DNA of 64,000 nucleotides from Allosphingosinicella vermicomposti (GTDB taxonomy: Bacteria > Pseudomonadota > Alphaproteobacteria > Sphingomonadales > Sphingomonadaceae): NCBI RefSeq assembly GCF_003012815.1, contig NZ_PXYJ01000001.1, forward strand, positions 496,001-560,000, given 5' to 3'. The notes under the pieces were generated by a model. It did no database searches. It worked only from the letters and a program-made list of their open reading frames with translations, and was not told the DNA's origin. A program made the position numbers and the translations under genes. This document shows positions 8,652 through 17,387 of the stretch, in pieces. The first letter of the stretch is position 1, and each line of letters opens with the position of its first letter.

Positions 8652-10058
8652 TTGTTCAAGGGTATTAAGCCGATCCTGTATGCGGGGCGCGAAGTGCTTC
8701 CGCTGGTTGAGGGCGGCAAGGGTGTTTCGGCGACCAACCATATGAGTTCGGGCGCCTGGGCAGCTGCCGGAGGAATCGGCACCGTGTCCGCAGTCAATGC
8801 CGACAGCTATGACCCCGAAGGCCGGATCATTCCGCAGGTCTATCACGCACTTACCCGCCGCGACCGGCATGAAGAACTGATCAAATACGCCATTGACGGC
8901 GCGGTCGAGCAGGTTCGCCGCGCGTTTGAAATGTCGAACGGCAAGGGCGCGATCAACATCAATGTCCTTTGGGAAATGGGCGGCGCCCAGCGTATTCTGC
9001 ATGGCGTTCTTGAGCGCACGAAGGGTATGGTAGCGGGTGTCACGTGCGGCGCGGGCATGCCCTATAAGCTGTCCGAAATCGCCGCATCTTATGGCGTCAC
9101 CTATCTTCCAATCATCAGTTCGGCCCGCGCCTTCAGCGCGCTCTGGAAGCGGGCTTATTCCAAGTTCGCCGGTTATTTGTCCGCCGTTGTTTATGAAGAT
9201 CCCTGGCTGGCTGGCGGCCACAATGGTCTCTCCAACGCCGAAGACCCGCTTGCTCCGCAGGATCCCTATCCGCGCGTCAAGGCGTTGCGCGATGCAATGC
9301 GCGAAGGTGGTATTTCGGACAGCGTGCCGATCGTCATGGCGGGCGGCGTCTGGAATTTGAAGGAATGGGACAATTGGATCGATAACCCCGAACTCGGGCA
9401 GATCGCATTCCAGTTCGGCACCCGCCCGCTCCTGACGCAGGAAAGCCCCATTCCCGATGAATGGAAACAGCGTTTAATGACGCTGGAAGAAGGGGATGTC
9501 CTCCTCCACCGTTTCTCACCGACCGGCTTTTATAGTTCGGCGGTTCGCAATCCTTTTCTGCGCAATCTCGAAGCGCGCTCGCATCGCCAGATTGCCTTTA
9601 CCAAGGAAGAACTTGGCGATCATGCTTTCCAGCTAGACGTCGGCGTCGCAGGCAAGAAGAATGTGTGGGTGACGAAGGGCGACCTGCTCCATGCGCGCGA
9701 ATGGTATGCGCAAGGCTTCACGGAAACGCTGAAGACGCCGGACGAAACCCTCGTCTTCGTGACGCCGGAAGAAAAGGCGGTCATCCGTAAGGATCAGGCC
9801 GATTGTATGGGCTGTCTCAGCCAATGTGCCTTCTCGTCCTGGGCGGATAATGAGAAGAATTCGACCGGACGCCTCGCGGACCCGCGCAGCTTCTGCATTC
9901 AGAAGACGCTTCAGGACATCGCCCATGGCGGCCCGGTCGAGGAAAACCTCATGTTCGCCGGCCACGCCGCCTTCCGTTTCAAGAAGGATCCCTTCTATTC
10001 GAACGGCTTCGTGCCCACGGTGAAGCAGCTCATCGATCGTATCGCCGCGGGCGACTGA
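8652..10058 (+). CDS. Nitronate monooxygenase-like flavin oxidoreductase with C-terminal cysteine cluster
   Basis: This is an FMN-dependent TIM-barrel protein of the NMO/2-nitropropane dioxygenase superfamily. The N-terminal GIKPILYAGREVLPL, ATNHMSSGAWAAAGGIG and VTCGAGMPYKL, and the phosphate-binding VIMAGGVW-type loop, place it there. GGAGG at 8642-8646 sits 5 bp before TTG 8652, so the start is probably TTG (468 residues) rather than the TTG at 8595. The C-terminal region carries DCMGCLSQC and a further Cys about 22 residues on, which is unusual for simple NMOs and suggests an Fe-S or zinc site. The substrate is unknown. Confidence 0.8.
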   Translation: MFKGIKPILYAGREVLPLVEGGKGVSATNHMSSGAWAAAGGIGTVSAVNADSYDPEGRIIPQVYHALTRRDRHEELIKYAIDGAVEQVRRAFEMSNGKGAININVLWEMGGAQRILHGVLERTKGMVAGVTCGAGMPYKLSEIAASYGVTYLPIISSARAFSALWKRAYSKFAGYLSAVVYEDPWLAGGHNGLSNAEDPLAPQDPYPRVKALRDAMREGGISDSVPIVMAGGVWNLKEWDNWIDNPELGQIAFQFGTRPLLTQESPIPDEWKQRLMTLEEGDVLLHRFSPTGFYSSAVRNPFLRNLEARSHRQIAFTKEELGDHAFQLDVGVAGKKNVWVTKGDLLHAREWYAQGFTETLKTPDETLVFVTPEEKAVIRKDQADCMGCLSQCAFSSWADNEKNSTGRLADPRSFCIQKTLQDIAHGGPVEENLMFAGHAAFRFKKDPFYSNGFVPTVKQLIDRIAAGD

Positions 10059-10064
10059 TCCACG

Positions 10065-10151
10065 CGTCATTGCGAGTAGCGTGGCGACGAAGCAATCCAT
10101 CTTGCGGCCGGGTCCGGTGCTGCTGGATTGCTTCGCTCGGTCGCAATGATG
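10065..10151. repeat. Extragenic palindromic repeat, family B, copy 2 (diverged)
   Basis: It begins CGTCATTGCGAG and ends TGGATTGCTTCGCTCGGTCG plus CAATGATGA, with arms related to the perfect copy at 2031-2100. The loop and the inner part of one arm have diverged. It lies 6 bp after the oxidoreductase stop codon and may serve as its transcript end. Confidence 0.85.
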
Positions 10152-10200
10152 ATATCGTGCGCGCTTGAACCAGCGGCGGCCCATCGGATAAGCAAGTAGC

Positions 10201-10680
10201 ATGAAAAAAAGCGCGATCAGCCTCCTCCTTTTTGCCTGTTTCGCAACCTCCGCCTCGGCGCAGGAGGAGCGGAAGACGCCTTATTGGGCTTCGATCACGG
10301 CGGGGAAGGCGATGATGCGGACGGGGCCTGGGCGCAATTATCCGGGCACCTTCCTCTATCAGCGCGCCGATCTGCCCATCAAGGTTCTGGAAGTTTATCC
10401 GAGCTGGCGAAAAGTGCAGGATCCGGACGGCACGACGGGCTGGATGCTTGTCCATCTGCTTTCCGATCGGCGGACCGCGCTCATTACCGGCGAAGGCACG
10501 CGGCCGATCCATGACAAGCCCGATGCGTCGTCGGCCATCCGCTATCGCGCGGAACCGGGCGTTGTTGGCCGCATATCAAAATGTGACGACGGATGGTGTC
10601 GCATCGATGTGAAGGGGAAGCAGGGCTTCATTCGCGTTTCCCATTTTTGGGGCACCGATCCTGGTGAAGCGATCGATTAG
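10201..10680 (+). CDS. Exported protein with two bacterial SH3 domains
   Basis: The 159-residue product begins with a signal peptide (MKKSAISLLLFACFATSASA, cleavage before QEE). The first SH3b-like unit (about 30-90) has the typical MRTGPGRNYPG and TTGWM blocks. A second, degenerate unit ends GKQGFIRVSHFWG. SH3b proteins of this type are periplasmic and bind peptidoglycan or proteins. A Cys pair (KCDDGWC) could form a disulfide. It stands alone between a repeat and the trehalose operon. Confidence 0.85.
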   Translation: MKKSAISLLLFACFATSASAQEERKTPYWASITAGKAMMRTGPGRNYPGTFLYQRADLPIKVLEVYPSWRKVQDPDGTTGWMLVHLLSDRRTALITGEGTRPIHDKPDASSAIRYRAEPGVVGRISKCDDGWCRIDVKGKQGFIRVSHFWGTDPGEAID

Positions 10681-10746
10681 GGGACCGCACCCGTCAACGG
10701 CGGGATTTTGGGAACAGCTCTGCGTTTCGTGCTTTGAAGGGGCACG

Positions 10747-11511
10747 ATGCAGGGGCCTACATTGTCATTTAACCTCACCCCGCCGCCGCCTTCGCTTCTG
10801 GACGGCGCGGCGCTCTTCCTCGATTTCGATGGGACGCTCGTTGAACTGGCGGAGGCGCCGGACGAGATCCATGTCCCCGCGGAATTGGGGCCGCTGCTCG
10901 GCGCTCTTTCGCGGAAGCTCAAGGGGCGCCTCGCCCTCATCAGCGGGCGGGGCATCGCCGATATCGACCGCTATGTGCGCTGCTCGAACCTCGCTGTATC
11001 GGGATCGCACGGGCTGGAACTGCGCTTCGCCGATGGCCGCATCGTTGCGCCCGACCTGCCGCCTGAAATTGCCATAGCGCTGGAAGCCGTGGAAGATTTC
11101 GCGCGCGGTGTTGAAGGGATGGTTGTCGAGGACAAGAGCTTCGGTGTCGCTCTCCATTATCGGAAGGTTCCCGACATCGAGGGGCGCGCCCAGGCATTCA
11201 TGGATGAGATTGCGCGAACAACGGGCCTTCGCGTTCAGCACGGCAAGATGATGACCGAACTCCGCCCCCATGGTGCGGACAAGGGCGATGCGGTCCGCGC
11301 ATTCATGACGGAACCGGAATTTGCCTCCGCGCGTCCTGTCTTCGTGGGAGACGACCTAACAGACGAACATGCCTTCGCGGCGGCCGCCGAGCTGGGCGGC
11401 GCCGGCGTGCTGGTGGGCGCCGCACGGCCGACGGCGGCGCTCTGGCGCCTCGATAGCGTCGCATCCGTCGCGCGCTGGTTGAACGGTTTTGCCGATGGAG
11501 GCGCGTTGTGA
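10747..11511 (+). CDS. otsB: Trehalose-6-phosphate phosphatase
   Basis: OtsB removes phosphate from trehalose 6-phosphate, the last step of trehalose synthesis. The 254-residue HAD-superfamily enzyme shows the nucleophile motif FLDFDGTLVEL near residue 28, LISGRGIADI, a KGDAV segment and the acid motif VFVGDDLTDEHAF. ATG 10747 follows GAAGGGG. Its TGA overlaps the GTG of the GH15 gene, so three genes form one operon that makes and probably adjusts trehalose for osmotic or desiccation stress. Confidence 0.95.
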   Translation: MQGPTLSFNLTPPPPSLLDGAALFLDFDGTLVELAEAPDEIHVPAELGPLLGALSRKLKGRLALISGRGIADIDRYVRCSNLAVSGSHGLELRFADGRIVAPDLPPEIAIALEAVEDFARGVEGMVVEDKSFGVALHYRKVPDIEGRAQAFMDEIARTTGLRVQHGKMMTELRPHGADKGDAVRAFMTEPEFASARPVFVGDDLTDEHAFAAAAELGGAGVLVGAARPTAALWRLDSVASVARWLNGFADGGAL

Positions 11512-13298
11512 GCAATCTGTCGCTATGGCCGATCGGCAATTGCCAGGTCAGCGCGCTCGTCGATGGAAATGCGGGGTTCGTTTGGGGGTGCGCGCCACAG
11601 GTCGATGGCGACCCGCTTTTCTGCTCGCTTCTCGACCCGAAGGGCGACAGCGCCCTGCCGCGCGGGGAATGGCGGATTGCGCTCGAAAATCAGGTTCATG
11701 CTGAACAGCGCTATCTCCGTAATACGCCGATCCTGGTGACGAAGCTGACCGACGCGGATGGCGGCGCCGCCGAGATATTCGACTTCTGTCCGCGGTTTTT
11801 TCGTTCCGGTCGTATGTACCGCCCGGTCGCGTTTGTGCGCATCGTGCGCCCGGTGGCGGGCACGCCCCGGATCCGCATGCAGCTCAATCCCGCGACCCAT
11901 TGGGGTGGGGAGGATGCGGAGCGGACCAACGGCACCAATCACATCCGTTATCTTCTGAAGCCACAGCCGCTTCGTCTTACCACCGATGCTCCTGTGGGCC
12001 ATGTATTGGAAGGGCGCTGTTTCCGGCTCGAAAAATCCCTTCATTTCTTCCTGGGCCCGGATGAGCCGTTCAACGGCAATGTCAGCCACGTGCTTGCCAC
12101 TATGCTGCATGAAACCGCCGACCATTGGCGCGAATGGGTGAGGGGGCTCGCCATTCCGCTGGAGTGGCAGCATGTCGTGATCCGCGCTGCGATTACGCTG
12201 AAGCTGTGCCAGCACGAACAGACGGGCGCGATCGTCGCGGCGCTCACCACATCCATTCCGGAGGCCGCCAACAGCGGCCGCAACTGGGATTATCGCTATT
12301 GTTGGGTGCGCGACGCTTATTACACGGTGCAGGCACTTAACCGGCTGGGCGCGCTTGACGTCTTGGAGGGCTATCTCGGCTATTTGCGCAATATCGTAGA
12401 CGACGCCAAGGGCGGGCATATCCAGCCGCTTTACGCCGTAAGCGGCGCGGCGAAGCTGGAGGAATGGGAGGCCGACGCGTTGGCAGGGTATCGCGGCATG
12501 GGCCCCGTCCGGGTGGGCAACGCCGCTTATACCCAGATTCAGCACGACGCTTATGGACAGATCATCTTGTCTAACGCCCAGGCCTTTTTCGATCAGCGCC
12601 TGTTCCGGATCGCGACCGAGGCGGATTTCGCGTCGCTGGAAAAGGTTGGTGAGCGGGCGTGGGACATGCACGATCAGCCCGATGCCGGGCTTTGGGAATT
12701 CCGGACGCGAACCTCCGTCCACACCTATAGTTCGGCGATGAGCTGGGCCGCCTGCGATCGGCTTGCCAATGCAGCCGTGGCTTTGGGACTTGAAGATCGC
12801 GCGGCAGTGTGGCGGGACAGGGCCACCAAGGTTCGCGCGCGGATCGAGCAGGATGCGTGGGTGGAAGAGGAAGGGCGCTTTGCCGCGACGTTCGGGGGGC
12901 AGGAGCTCGATGCGAGCCTCCTCCAGCTTGCCGATATCCGTTTCGTCGAGCCGCGCGATCCCCGTTTTACTCGCACAGCCGAAGTGGTGGAAAAAGGGCT
13001 GCGGCGCGGCGAGCACATGCTCCGCTATGCCGACGAGGACGATTTCGGCTTGCCCGAAACTGCTTTCAACTTCTGCACCTTCTGGCTCATCGAAGCGATG
13101 CATCTCACCGGCCGCACCGGCGAGGCACGGGAGCTCTACGAAAAAATGCTGGAGCGGCTGACGCCCGCTGGCCTTCTTTCCGAGGACACCGATTTCGAAA
13201 CCGGTGAATTATGGGGCAATTATCCGCAAACCTACAGCCTCGTCGGATTGATCAACTGCGCGGTGATGCTGTCCCGCTCGTGGAGTTCTATCCGGTGA
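11508..13298 (+). CDS. Glycoside hydrolase family 15 protein (glucoamylase/trehalase-like)
   Basis: The 596-residue cytosolic GH15 enzyme has an N-terminal beta-sandwich, an (alpha/alpha)6 barrel, and the family signature NSGRNWDYRYCWVRDAYY. An acidic active-site stretch EEWEADALAGYRG is followed by PVRVGNAA. No signal peptide is present. The start is GTG 11508, overlapping otsB, and the end overlaps the otsA start in the same GTGA manner, so expression is coupled. GH15 includes glucoamylases, glucodextranases and trehalases. In this context a role in trehalose or glycogen turnover is likely, but the sequence alone does not settle the substrate. Confidence 0.9.
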   Translation: MSNLSLWPIGNCQVSALVDGNAGFVWGCAPQVDGDPLFCSLLDPKGDSALPRGEWRIALENQVHAEQRYLRNTPILVTKLTDADGGAAEIFDFCPRFFRSGRMYRPVAFVRIVRPVAGTPRIRMQLNPATHWGGEDAERTNGTNHIRYLLKPQPLRLTTDAPVGHVLEGRCFRLEKSLHFFLGPDEPFNGNVSHVLATMLHETADHWREWVRGLAIPLEWQHVVIRAAITLKLCQHEQTGAIVAALTTSIPEAANSGRNWDYRYCWVRDAYYTVQALNRLGALDVLEGYLGYLRNIVDDAKGGHIQPLYAVSGAAKLEEWEADALAGYRGMGPVRVGNAAYTQIQHDAYGQIILSNAQAFFDQRLFRIATEADFASLEKVGERAWDMHDQPDAGLWEFRTRTSVHTYSSAMSWAACDRLANAAVALGLEDRAAVWRDRATKVRARIEQDAWVEEEGRFAATFGGQELDASLLQLADIRFVEPRDPRFTRTAEVVEKGLRRGEHMLRYADEDDFGLPETAFNFCTFWLIEAMHLTGRTGEARELYEKMLERLTPAGLLSEDTDFETGELWGNYPQTYSLVGLINCAVMLSRSWSSIR

Positions 13299-14707
13299 GC
13301 CGCCTGATCGTTATCTCGAACAGGGTTTCCCCGCCCAAAGCCGATAGCGCCGCCGGGGCGCAGGGGGGGCTAGCCGTGGCGCTTGGCGCGGCGCTTCGCG
13401 AATATCGGGGCCTGTGGTTTGGCTGGTCAGGAAACCGCACCGACGAATTTACCGGTCATATCGAATTGCAGCGCGCCGATGGCGTCACGACTGCGACGAT
13501 CGATCTCGAAGATCAGGACGTTGACGAATATTATAACGGCTATGCCAACCGCACGCTTTGGCCGCTTTTCCACTATCGTATCGATCTTGCCGAATATGAC
13601 CGGAGCTTCGACGCGGGTTATCAGCGGGTCAACGAACGCTTTGCCGATACGGTCAGCCCGCTTATCGATCAGGACGACCTGGTGTGGATCCATGATTATC
13701 ATCTGATCCCGCTAGGCCAGAAGCTGCGTGACCGCGGGCTGAAGAACCGGATGGGCTTCTTTCTCCACATCCCTTGGCCGCCCGGGCGCCTGCTCGTTTC
13801 ACTGCCCGACCACCAGAAATTGGTGCGGTCGCTCCTCGCTTATGACGTGATCGGCTTCCAAACGCAGGAATGGCTGGAGGCATTTCGCGATTATGTGGTC
13901 CGCGAACTTGGCGGAACGTTGGACCCGGACGGTACACTTCACATCGGTCATCGCAGCGTACACATCGCGGCTTATCCGATCGGCATCGACTTTGCCGATT
14001 TTACCGATGCCAGCCGTTCTGACGAAGCCGAGCAAGCCTATGCGCGGCTTCGTGACAGTGCGGCAGGCCGTAAGGTGCTGATCGGCGTCGACCGGCTCGA
14101 TTATTCCAAAGGGCTGCATGAGCGTTTCTCGGGTTATCAGCGTTTTCTCGAAAACAATCCGGATAAGCGCGAGGACGTCTTCCTTCTCCAAATCGCGCCG
14201 CCCAGCCGGGGTGAGGTTTCGACCTATGAGACAATCCGCGAAGAGCTGGATGCACTTTCTGGCCGCATCAATGGCGAGTTTGCGGAAATCGACTGGGTGC
14301 CGATCCGCTATGTGAATCAGGGCTATCCGCGCGCCGATCTCGCCGGTTTTTACCGCGCGTCCCAAATTGCGCTCATCACGCCGTTGCGCGACGGCATGAA
14401 CCTTGTCGCCAAAGAATATGTCGCGGCGCAAGATCCTGATGATCCGGGCGTTCTCATTCTATCCCGCTTCGCTGGCGCGGCTCTGCAGTTGAAAGACGCG
14501 TTGCTCGTCAATCCGTACAGCGCCGATGAGGTGAGCGATGCCATCAAGACGGCCCTGGAAATGCCGCGCGAAGAACGCATCCGTCGCTGGAAGGCAATGA
14601 TGGAAAGCGTGGAGAAAGAAGATGTCGTCCAGTGGCGACTGGATTTCGTGAAGGCGCTGGGAGGCGAGAGCGCGCGAGAGCCCGAACCGGCCCCTGCGGG
14701 AAAATGA
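13295..14707 (+). CDS. otsA: Alpha,alpha-trehalose-phosphate synthase (UDP-forming)
   Basis: OtsA (GT20) joins UDP-glucose and glucose 6-phosphate. The 470-residue protein starts at GTG 13295, which overlaps the GH15 stop codon. The frame is open from 13211, but the GTG start yields the canonical N-terminus SRLIVISNRVSPPK. Further signatures are GGLAVAL, WFGWSG, DYHLIPLG and the donor-site stretch LITPLRDGMNLVAKEYVAAQ. It is last in the otsB-GH15-otsA operon and convergent with mccA. Confidence 0.96.
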   Translation: MSRLIVISNRVSPPKADSAAGAQGGLAVALGAALREYRGLWFGWSGNRTDEFTGHIELQRADGVTTATIDLEDQDVDEYYNGYANRTLWPLFHYRIDLAEYDRSFDAGYQRVNERFADTVSPLIDQDDLVWIHDYHLIPLGQKLRDRGLKNRMGFFLHIPWPPGRLLVSLPDHQKLVRSLLAYDVIGFQTQEWLEAFRDYVVRELGGTLDPDGTLHIGHRSVHIAAYPIGIDFADFTDASRSDEAEQAYARLRDSAAGRKVLIGVDRLDYSKGLHERFSGYQRFLENNPDKREDVFLLQIAPPSRGEVSTYETIREELDALSGRINGEFAEIDWVPIRYVNQGYPRADLAGFYRASQIALITPLRDGMNLVAKEYVAAQDPDDPGVLILSRFAGAALQLKDALLVNPYSADEVSDAIKTALEMPREERIRRWKAMMESVEKEDVVQWRLDFVKALGGESAREPEPAPAGK

Positions 14708-14748
14708 CGCCTGTCTTAGCTTAAAAGGGTACTCGTCCTGCCCGACGA

Positions 14749-16635
14749 TCACTCCGCCTTTTCGATACGAACTAGCAATGTGCCTTCGACCACTTGCGCA
14801 CCTTCGCTAGCGTTGAGTTCGGCGACCACGCCGTCGAAGGGCGCGGTGAGGCTGTGTTCCATCTTCATGGCTTCCAGCGTGACAAGCTTCTGACCCTTCG
14901 TGACCGTATCGCCCTGCCGTGCATCCACGGCGATGATGCGGCCGGGCATGGGGGAGATGAGCGAGCCGTCGCCGGCAACGCCGCCACCTGCGCTGCCGCC
15001 CGCGCCCGGAAGGGTGAAGGCGAAGGCCTGGCCTTCAGAGAAGACGAGGACGGCATTGCCGCCGGTCGTCGCGATGCCTTCGGGTTCGGCTTCGTCCGGG
15101 TCGATGAGCCGGGTCGCGCCGCCATGCGCGAGAGCGACCGTACGATCATCATCGGCATTGGCGCGGAAGCCGGTGAGGCCTGCCCAAGGATCGGCGCCGA
15201 TGCCGGCATTGCCATAATCGGACGCCAGCAGCGCATTGGCGGCCAGCGACCAGATGCCGTCGGTCGGCTCCGTACCCGGAACCAGATCGTCGATCCGTGA
15301 GGGGATGAACGAGGTTTCGACATCGCCCGCGCGGAAATCCGGATGGGCGGCGGCGCGTTTCAGGAAGCCCGCGTTGGTCTTGACCGGCCAGACTTCGACC
15401 TGGTCGAGCGTGTCGACCAAGCGGTCGATCGCCTCTTCGCGCGTCGAGCCGGTGGCGATCAGCTTGGCGATCATGGGATCATAATAAGGGCTGATGCGGT
15501 CGCCTTCCTCGACACCAGTGTCGATACGGATCGAGCGGCCCAGCACGAAATGGTCGAGGCGGCCGGTGGAGGGCAGAAATTCGTGCGCGGGATCCTCTGC
15601 ATAGAGGCGCGCTTCCATCGCCCAGCCGTTGATGGCGAGTTCGTCCTGGCGCTTGGGGAGCGGCTCGCCGGATGCGATGCGGAGCTGCCATTCGACGAGG
15701 TCTTGCCCGGTGATTTCCTCCGTCACCGGATGTTCGACCTGCAGGCGCGTGTTCATTTCCATGAACCAGATGCGGTCGGGGCGGAGGCCCGCCGATCCGT
15801 CCGCGATGAATTCGATCGTGCCCGCGCCGACATAGTCCACGGCCTTGGCGGCCTTCACGGCGGCTTCGCAAACGGCGGCGCGTGTGGCATCATCCATGCC
15901 GGGCGCGGGGGCTTCCTCGATCACCTTTTGATGGCGGCGCTGGAGCGAGCAATCGCGTTCGAACAGGTGGACGATATTGCCTTGGCGGTCGCCGAACACC
16001 TGCACTTCGATATGGCGTGGGCGTTCGATATATTTTTCGATGAGGACGCGGTCGTCGCCGAAGGAGGAGGCAGCCTCGCGCTTGCAGGAGAGGAGCATGT
16101 CGGCAAAGTCGGACGCAGCGTTAACCTTGCGCATCCCCTTGCCGCCGCCGCCCGCCACGGCCTTGATCAGGACGGGATAGCCGATGGTGTCGGCTTCGCA
16201 CTGGAGGCGATCCGGCGATTGATCGTCGCCAAGATAGCCGGGCGTGGTGGGCACGCCCGCCGCGTCCATCAATTTCTTGGCGGCGTCCTTCAGGCCCATG
16301 GCGCGGATCGAGGAAGGCTGCGGGCCGACCCAGATCAGGCCTGCCGCGATCACCTTTTCCGCGAAATCGGCATTTTCGGACAGGAAGCCGTAGCCCGGAT
16401 GGATGGCCTCCGCGCCGGTTTGCTTGGCGGCAGCGATGATCTTGTCACCGATCAGATAGCTTTCACGCGCTGCCGACGGGCCGATATGCACGGCCTCGTC
16501 CGCCTCCCGCACATGCAGCGCCTTCGCGTCCGCGTCGGAATAAACGGCGATTGTGCGAATGCCGAGCCGCCGGGCGGTGCGGATGATCCGGCAGGCAATC
16601 TCGCCCCGGTTTGCGATGAGGAGGGATTGGATCAT
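14749..16635 (-). CDS. mccA: Methylcrotonoyl-CoA carboxylase, biotin-carboxylase/biotin-carrier subunit
   Basis: This is the biotin-containing alpha subunit that carboxylates biotin with ATP and bicarbonate for 3-methylcrotonyl-CoA in leucine breakdown. The 628-residue protein has the biotin carboxylase domain (LLIANRGEIACRIIR, HPGYGFLSENADFA, GGGGKGMR, FMEMNTRLQVEHPVTE). A linker follows, then a biotinyl domain with the lysine in LEAMKMEHSLTAP. Acetyl- and propionyl-CoA carboxylase subunits look similar; the neighbouring mccB and ivd favour methylcrotonoyl-CoA. It is the last gene of the ivd operon. Confidence 0.9.
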   Translation of the reverse strand: MIQSLLIANRGEIACRIIRTARRLGIRTIAVYSDADAKALHVREADEAVHIGPSAARESYLIGDKIIAAAKQTGAEAIHPGYGFLSENADFAEKVIAAGLIWVGPQPSSIRAMGLKDAAKKLMDAAGVPTTPGYLGDDQSPDRLQCEADTIGYPVLIKAVAGGGGKGMRKVNAASDFADMLLSCKREAASSFGDDRVLIEKYIERPRHIEVQVFGDRQGNIVHLFERDCSLQRRHQKVIEEAPAPGMDDATRAAVCEAAVKAAKAVDYVGAGTIEFIADGSAGLRPDRIWFMEMNTRLQVEHPVTEEITGQDLVEWQLRIASGEPLPKRQDELAINGWAMEARLYAEDPAHEFLPSTGRLDHFVLGRSIRIDTGVEEGDRISPYYDPMIAKLIATGSTREEAIDRLVDTLDQVEVWPVKTNAGFLKRAAAHPDFRAGDVETSFIPSRIDDLVPGTEPTDGIWSLAANALLASDYGNAGIGADPWAGLTGFRANADDDRTVALAHGGATRLIDPDEAEPEGIATTGGNAVLVFSEGQAFAFTLPGAGGSAGGGVAGDGSLISPMPGRIIAVDARQGDTVTKGQKLVTLEAMKMEHSLTAPFDGVVAELNASEGAQVVEGTLLVRIEKAE

Positions 16636-16711
16636 GATAGGGCACCGTGCAAAGTCCTCGCCGCTACGGGCAGGATAATTGGGGATCGTGGAAGAGGCCG
16701 CATTTTGCCGT

Positions 16712-17377
16712 TCAATCGCTTGCCGAGGCGCTGATCACCACGAGGCGACCGCTTGGCTCGTTCACTATGGTGAAGAGGAACGTGCCCCAATATTCTGCGC
16801 CGGCATTGAAATAGTCCGACAAACGGGTGAGATCGTAACCGCTCCAGTTGCGGATCCGGTGACGGTCGCCAGGTTGAAGGATCAGATCGTTAATTTCGCG
16901 GAACATCGCCTCTACGACGGCATAACCGGAAAGGAGGCCGAGCGGCGGCTGAGAAAAGGCATAAGCGTAGTTGCCCATGTCATGCGAAGGATGTTCGGGG
17001 CTCCAACCACTAGGGAAGCGCCGCCGCACCTCCAGTTCGGAATAGCGAGGATTGGTGCGGCGCCCCATGCCTTCGATTTCACCTGAACCCCGCAAGATTA
17101 ACCCGTTGGAGGCCGGATCGTACCATTCACCGAGAAAATTGAGGCGGTCGATGGGCGAGCCGATCATTGTGTCGAGCACCGCCGGGTCGAATAGCGGCCT
17201 GTCACCTGGCCGCCAACGCCTGCCGCGTGTGGCAAGCAATTCAAAATGGCTCGCTACGGCCTCTCTCAAACAGGAGGCGTCATCGCTTCCCCCATCGAAA
17301 AAGCTGTACTCGACTACGACGCCAATATTTTGCGCACCGACAATCGCAACGGGCAATGAAGAAGGTTGGAGCAACAT
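16712..17377 (-). CDS. Hypothetical protein within the leucine catabolic operon
   Basis: The 221-residue protein is not recognised. It lies between mccB and mccA, 10 bp after the mccB stop. ATG 17377 is preceded by GAGGTGAAGAC, better than the GTG at 17386. No signal peptide or transmembrane helix is evident. It is rich in aromatic residues and Arg (FLGEWYDP, RRFPSGWSPEHPSHD) and looks like a compact alpha/beta domain. Its position suggests a link to branched-chain acyl-CoA metabolism, or chance insertion in the operon. No catalytic motif is apparent. Confidence 0.75.
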   Translation of the reverse strand: MLLQPSSLPVAIVGAQNIGVVVEYSFFDGGSDDASCLREAVASHFELLATRGRRWRPGDRPLFDPAVLDTMIGSPIDRLNFLGEWYDPASNGLILRGSGEIEGMGRRTNPRYSELEVRRRFPSGWSPEHPSHDMGNYAYAFSQPPLGLLSGYAVVEAMFREINDLILQPGDRHRIRNWSGYDLTRLSDYFNAGAEYWGTFLFTIVNEPSGRLVVISASASD

Positions 17378-17387
17378 TGTCTTCACC

